DNA of 64,000 nt from Carettochelys insculpta (Eukaryota; Chordata; Testudines; Carettochelyidae): positions 41,100,001 through 41,164,000 of the forward strand of contig NC_134147.1 of NCBI RefSeq assembly GCF_033958435.1, read 5' to 3'. The translations under genes were made by a program, and so were the position numbers. Under the pieces are notes generated by a model. That model had not been told where the DNA came from and did not search any database. It saw only the letters and a list, made by a program, of their open reading frames with translations. This document shows, piece after piece, positions 61,736 to 64,000 of the stretch (position 1 is its first letter; every line of letters begins with the position of its first letter).

Positions 61736-64000
61736 GTTTGCCCCGTGGAGGCGGCACAACTCAACGCTAGGCTCTTAGTACTCTCACCTAATGGCCAGGC
61801 TTTATAGCCAAAACGGCTGAGGTTCTTTAATTGTGTTGGCTGCTTTACAGTAAACCAGAGAAACAAGTCAGGCTTATGCACAAATGGTTACCAAAATTTA
61901 TTAAACTAGATTCTAATCATGTGGTTACAAAATTGCTAGTGCCTACTTATTTAAATGTATAGATGTTACACACACACAAACAAGTTACAAAGCTGAAGCC
62001 ACAATCCCAAAGAAAGAAAACAAAGTATAGAGCTCTATTTCAAAATATGTGTACACTAAAGATAGGAGATCAGGTGTGGGTGCTTCTTACCCTCCTTGCA
62101 TCTCTCGATTCCAGCGGTGCCAAGCCAGGATCGGTCACTCAATTCCGCGGAAAGACGAATAAGGGACAAGGCTCAGGGACCCTCTTAGCTGCAGAAGCCT
62201 TGGGAGGCTGTCACTTATCTGACCAGCAGATAGATAGTGAAAAGCACTCAAAAATCATGGTGCTGTAGGTCCCATACTTATACCTCTGTACTCCTTTATT
62301 CTCTTTCTCCTTTCTTATGCCAAATTGGGGCTGGTCTGTCTGGGCGACGCCAGCTCTCGCAAGAGTAGTTTACACTTGCAAGGGAGAGAAACAATAAGTT
62401 TCAACTACTGGACATTCTTTTATTAGGGTAAATATTTTCCCACCTAGGATGTGGGGGGGTGTGCATCACGTTATTTAGTAGGGGCTAAGAGCCATGTCTG
62501 TCACAGCTTCTCTGTCTGCTGTGAGCCTAATCGTTGTATATGTTCCCATAGGCACATTGTAGCAGCACACCTGTGCTTCTCACAGCTTCAAAGGCTGTGC
62601 TGGAATTTATGTTAAGTGCCCTGTTGTTTTGGCTTCCTTGTGTTCCCAGCAATGCTGGTCTGAGAGGGGGCTGGCTGTCTGGCTACAGTTACAACCCCAT
62701 TTTAATGGGCTCACCAGGGCCACTGCAGCAGGCTCGGTCTCCAACCACCCCCACAGCCAGGCTCACATAATTTTTGGTGGCAGAAGTGGATCGTGGTGCA
62801 ATAAGATTTGAGAACTGCTGTGTTAGAAGAAGAGCTCATTTAAAGATCCCTCTTTTGTCACTGTCTTTCTCCATAGGTTGCTGGGGGGATGGGGAATTGG
62901 GTCCTTCCCCTTCTGGTACTTAGTACGCCTTTCTCCACCCCGTCTTCTGGGCTCTGATGAAGTCCTGTCCTAAAATGTCTGCCTAACAGGGGCTTCTGAC
63001 AAAAATCCCTGAATGAGAGTTATTGCAGAGAGATAAAGAAACAAGACCCCAGTCAGATCTAGTTTTCAAACTAGCTCTCTCTCACATGGGGACACTCATT
63101 GGAAAGACTGTTCCTAGACAATCTAAGGGGAAGAGTAACACCAAATAGTAATCAAGGTGGCAGGTGTGTTTGCCACACAACTTTTTAGGGAGCACACTTG
63201 AACCAACCTCCACTATCAATATCAGGCAATGTGCAAGATCAAGTTAGACAAAGTACATTTGAGTGCTTGCAGCTTTGGGGCTGCCAACTGGCCAGTTCAT
63301 GGGATGTGGGGAGACAGTTTAGCGCAAGCACTTCATCTGTTTAGTAGCTGCAGAGTAACCCAAACTCTGCTCACATAGAAAATAGCCGGGTTATTAATAT
63401 CAAAGAGAATGTGTGCAAGAGAGCATGAGAACCCGGGCAACCTTCCAGAAAATGTCTCGCTAATCATGTCCAATTCATCATCAGCTGTTCATTGCTGTTT
63501 ATTCTTCCAGGAGTGGGATGGACTTGGATCTCTTTTGCCTCCAATCCTTTCTTAAACATTTCTCATTCTTATGGTCTGTAGGGGGAACCCTGGCTCCAGT
63601 TTTGAAGATTTGCCATGTGCCTGAACCTCTCATGTATATGAATGGCCCTATTTCTTTCCCAAGGTGCCCCCTACATATCATATTTGTTTTTGTTAATATT
63701 AAACCCAGGCTCCGTTCCCAAACTGCCTGTTGGGTAGCTGGAAGACTGGTATTGCAGCCCTGTGTCATCAAATTATCTTCACTTAAAGACCTGTGTGGGC
63801 ACAGCCATTTCAAGTGCCAATTACTCTGGATAGAGTCTTCTCCAAAGCTCAGTGAAGTCAAATCCAGCTTTTGACGTCAATGGGTCTGGTCCTCATTTAA
63901 TTGTTCAATTTTTTAGTCTTCTGGATGAAAGCAAACAGTTACAGGGCAGAGTTGGGTTGTACAGTGGCTTCAAAATGACTCTCAACTCAAATACAAAAGT
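61736..64000. other. Upstream flank, unassigned
   Basis: Sequence after the tandem units up to about 62,300 has a sharp style change, with CpGs near 62,100-62,160, and may belong to the same unknown retroelement as the tandem units. The rest holds nothing recognised; the 118- and 120-codon frames near 63,500-63,870 overlap on opposite strands and look like chance. Confidence 0.4.

Overview
This is a gene-poor window of vertebrate nuclear DNA. It has no operons, no ribosome-binding sites and no dense coding, and it is full of decayed interspersed repeats. The repeats are CR1-clade LINEs, tRNA-type SINEs with a conserved head ('gaggggtagc...gttagtctg') and tail, an RTE-like LINE relic, MIR-like and L2-like fragments, Tigger-like elements, and many short terminal-inverted-repeat elements ending in GTCTACAC. 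From what I know of such genomes this mix points to a turtle. A crocodilian or other sauropsid cannot be excluded without a repeat-library search.

Only one protein-coding exon is convincing. On the minus strand, 41,838-41,941 encodes the N-terminus specific to MITF isoform A (exon 1A), ending at a canonical GT splice donor in the expected phase. It sits in a CpG island (about 41,700-42,650) that also carries two inverted ACTACAAnTCCC motifs of the ZNF143/THAP11 type, so this is the distal MITF-A promoter. Positions 1-41,837 are then the first MITF intron, and the later exons lie outside the window beyond position 1. Positions 42,650-64,000 are the upstream flank, where no gene was recognised.

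Layout. 1-13 kb: intron with a GTCTACAC-type element (3.6-4.0), an RTE-like LINE relic (6.6-7.6), a Tigger-like element (8.55-8.88) and SINE pieces. 13.36-13.76 kb: a nearly perfect long foldback element, followed by a CR1-clade fragment. 20-25 kb: an inverted SINE dimer, a 710-bp Harbinger-like element and a 2-kb broken CR1. 29-34 kb: more SINEs, a CR1 with long open stretches but a lost catalytic Asp, and a short element with matching target-site duplications. 41.7-42.65 kb: the MITF-A promoter and exon. 43-53 kb: an inverted SINE dimer, a MIR-like relic, a possible conserved noncoding element (47.2-47.5), four terminal-inverted-repeat elements, and a possible LTR with a perfect 49-bp tandem duplication just past it. 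57.9-58.2 kb: a truncated element with an internal 33-bp triplication. 61.4-61.75 kb: a three-copy GC-richer tandem repeat.

Nearly all open reading frames are chance frames or relics of transposon proteins. I found no undescribed multi-gene system. The most interesting signals are the MITF-A promoter architecture, the set of otherwise dissimilar elements sharing one terminal motif, and the repeated formation of head-to-head SINE dimers.
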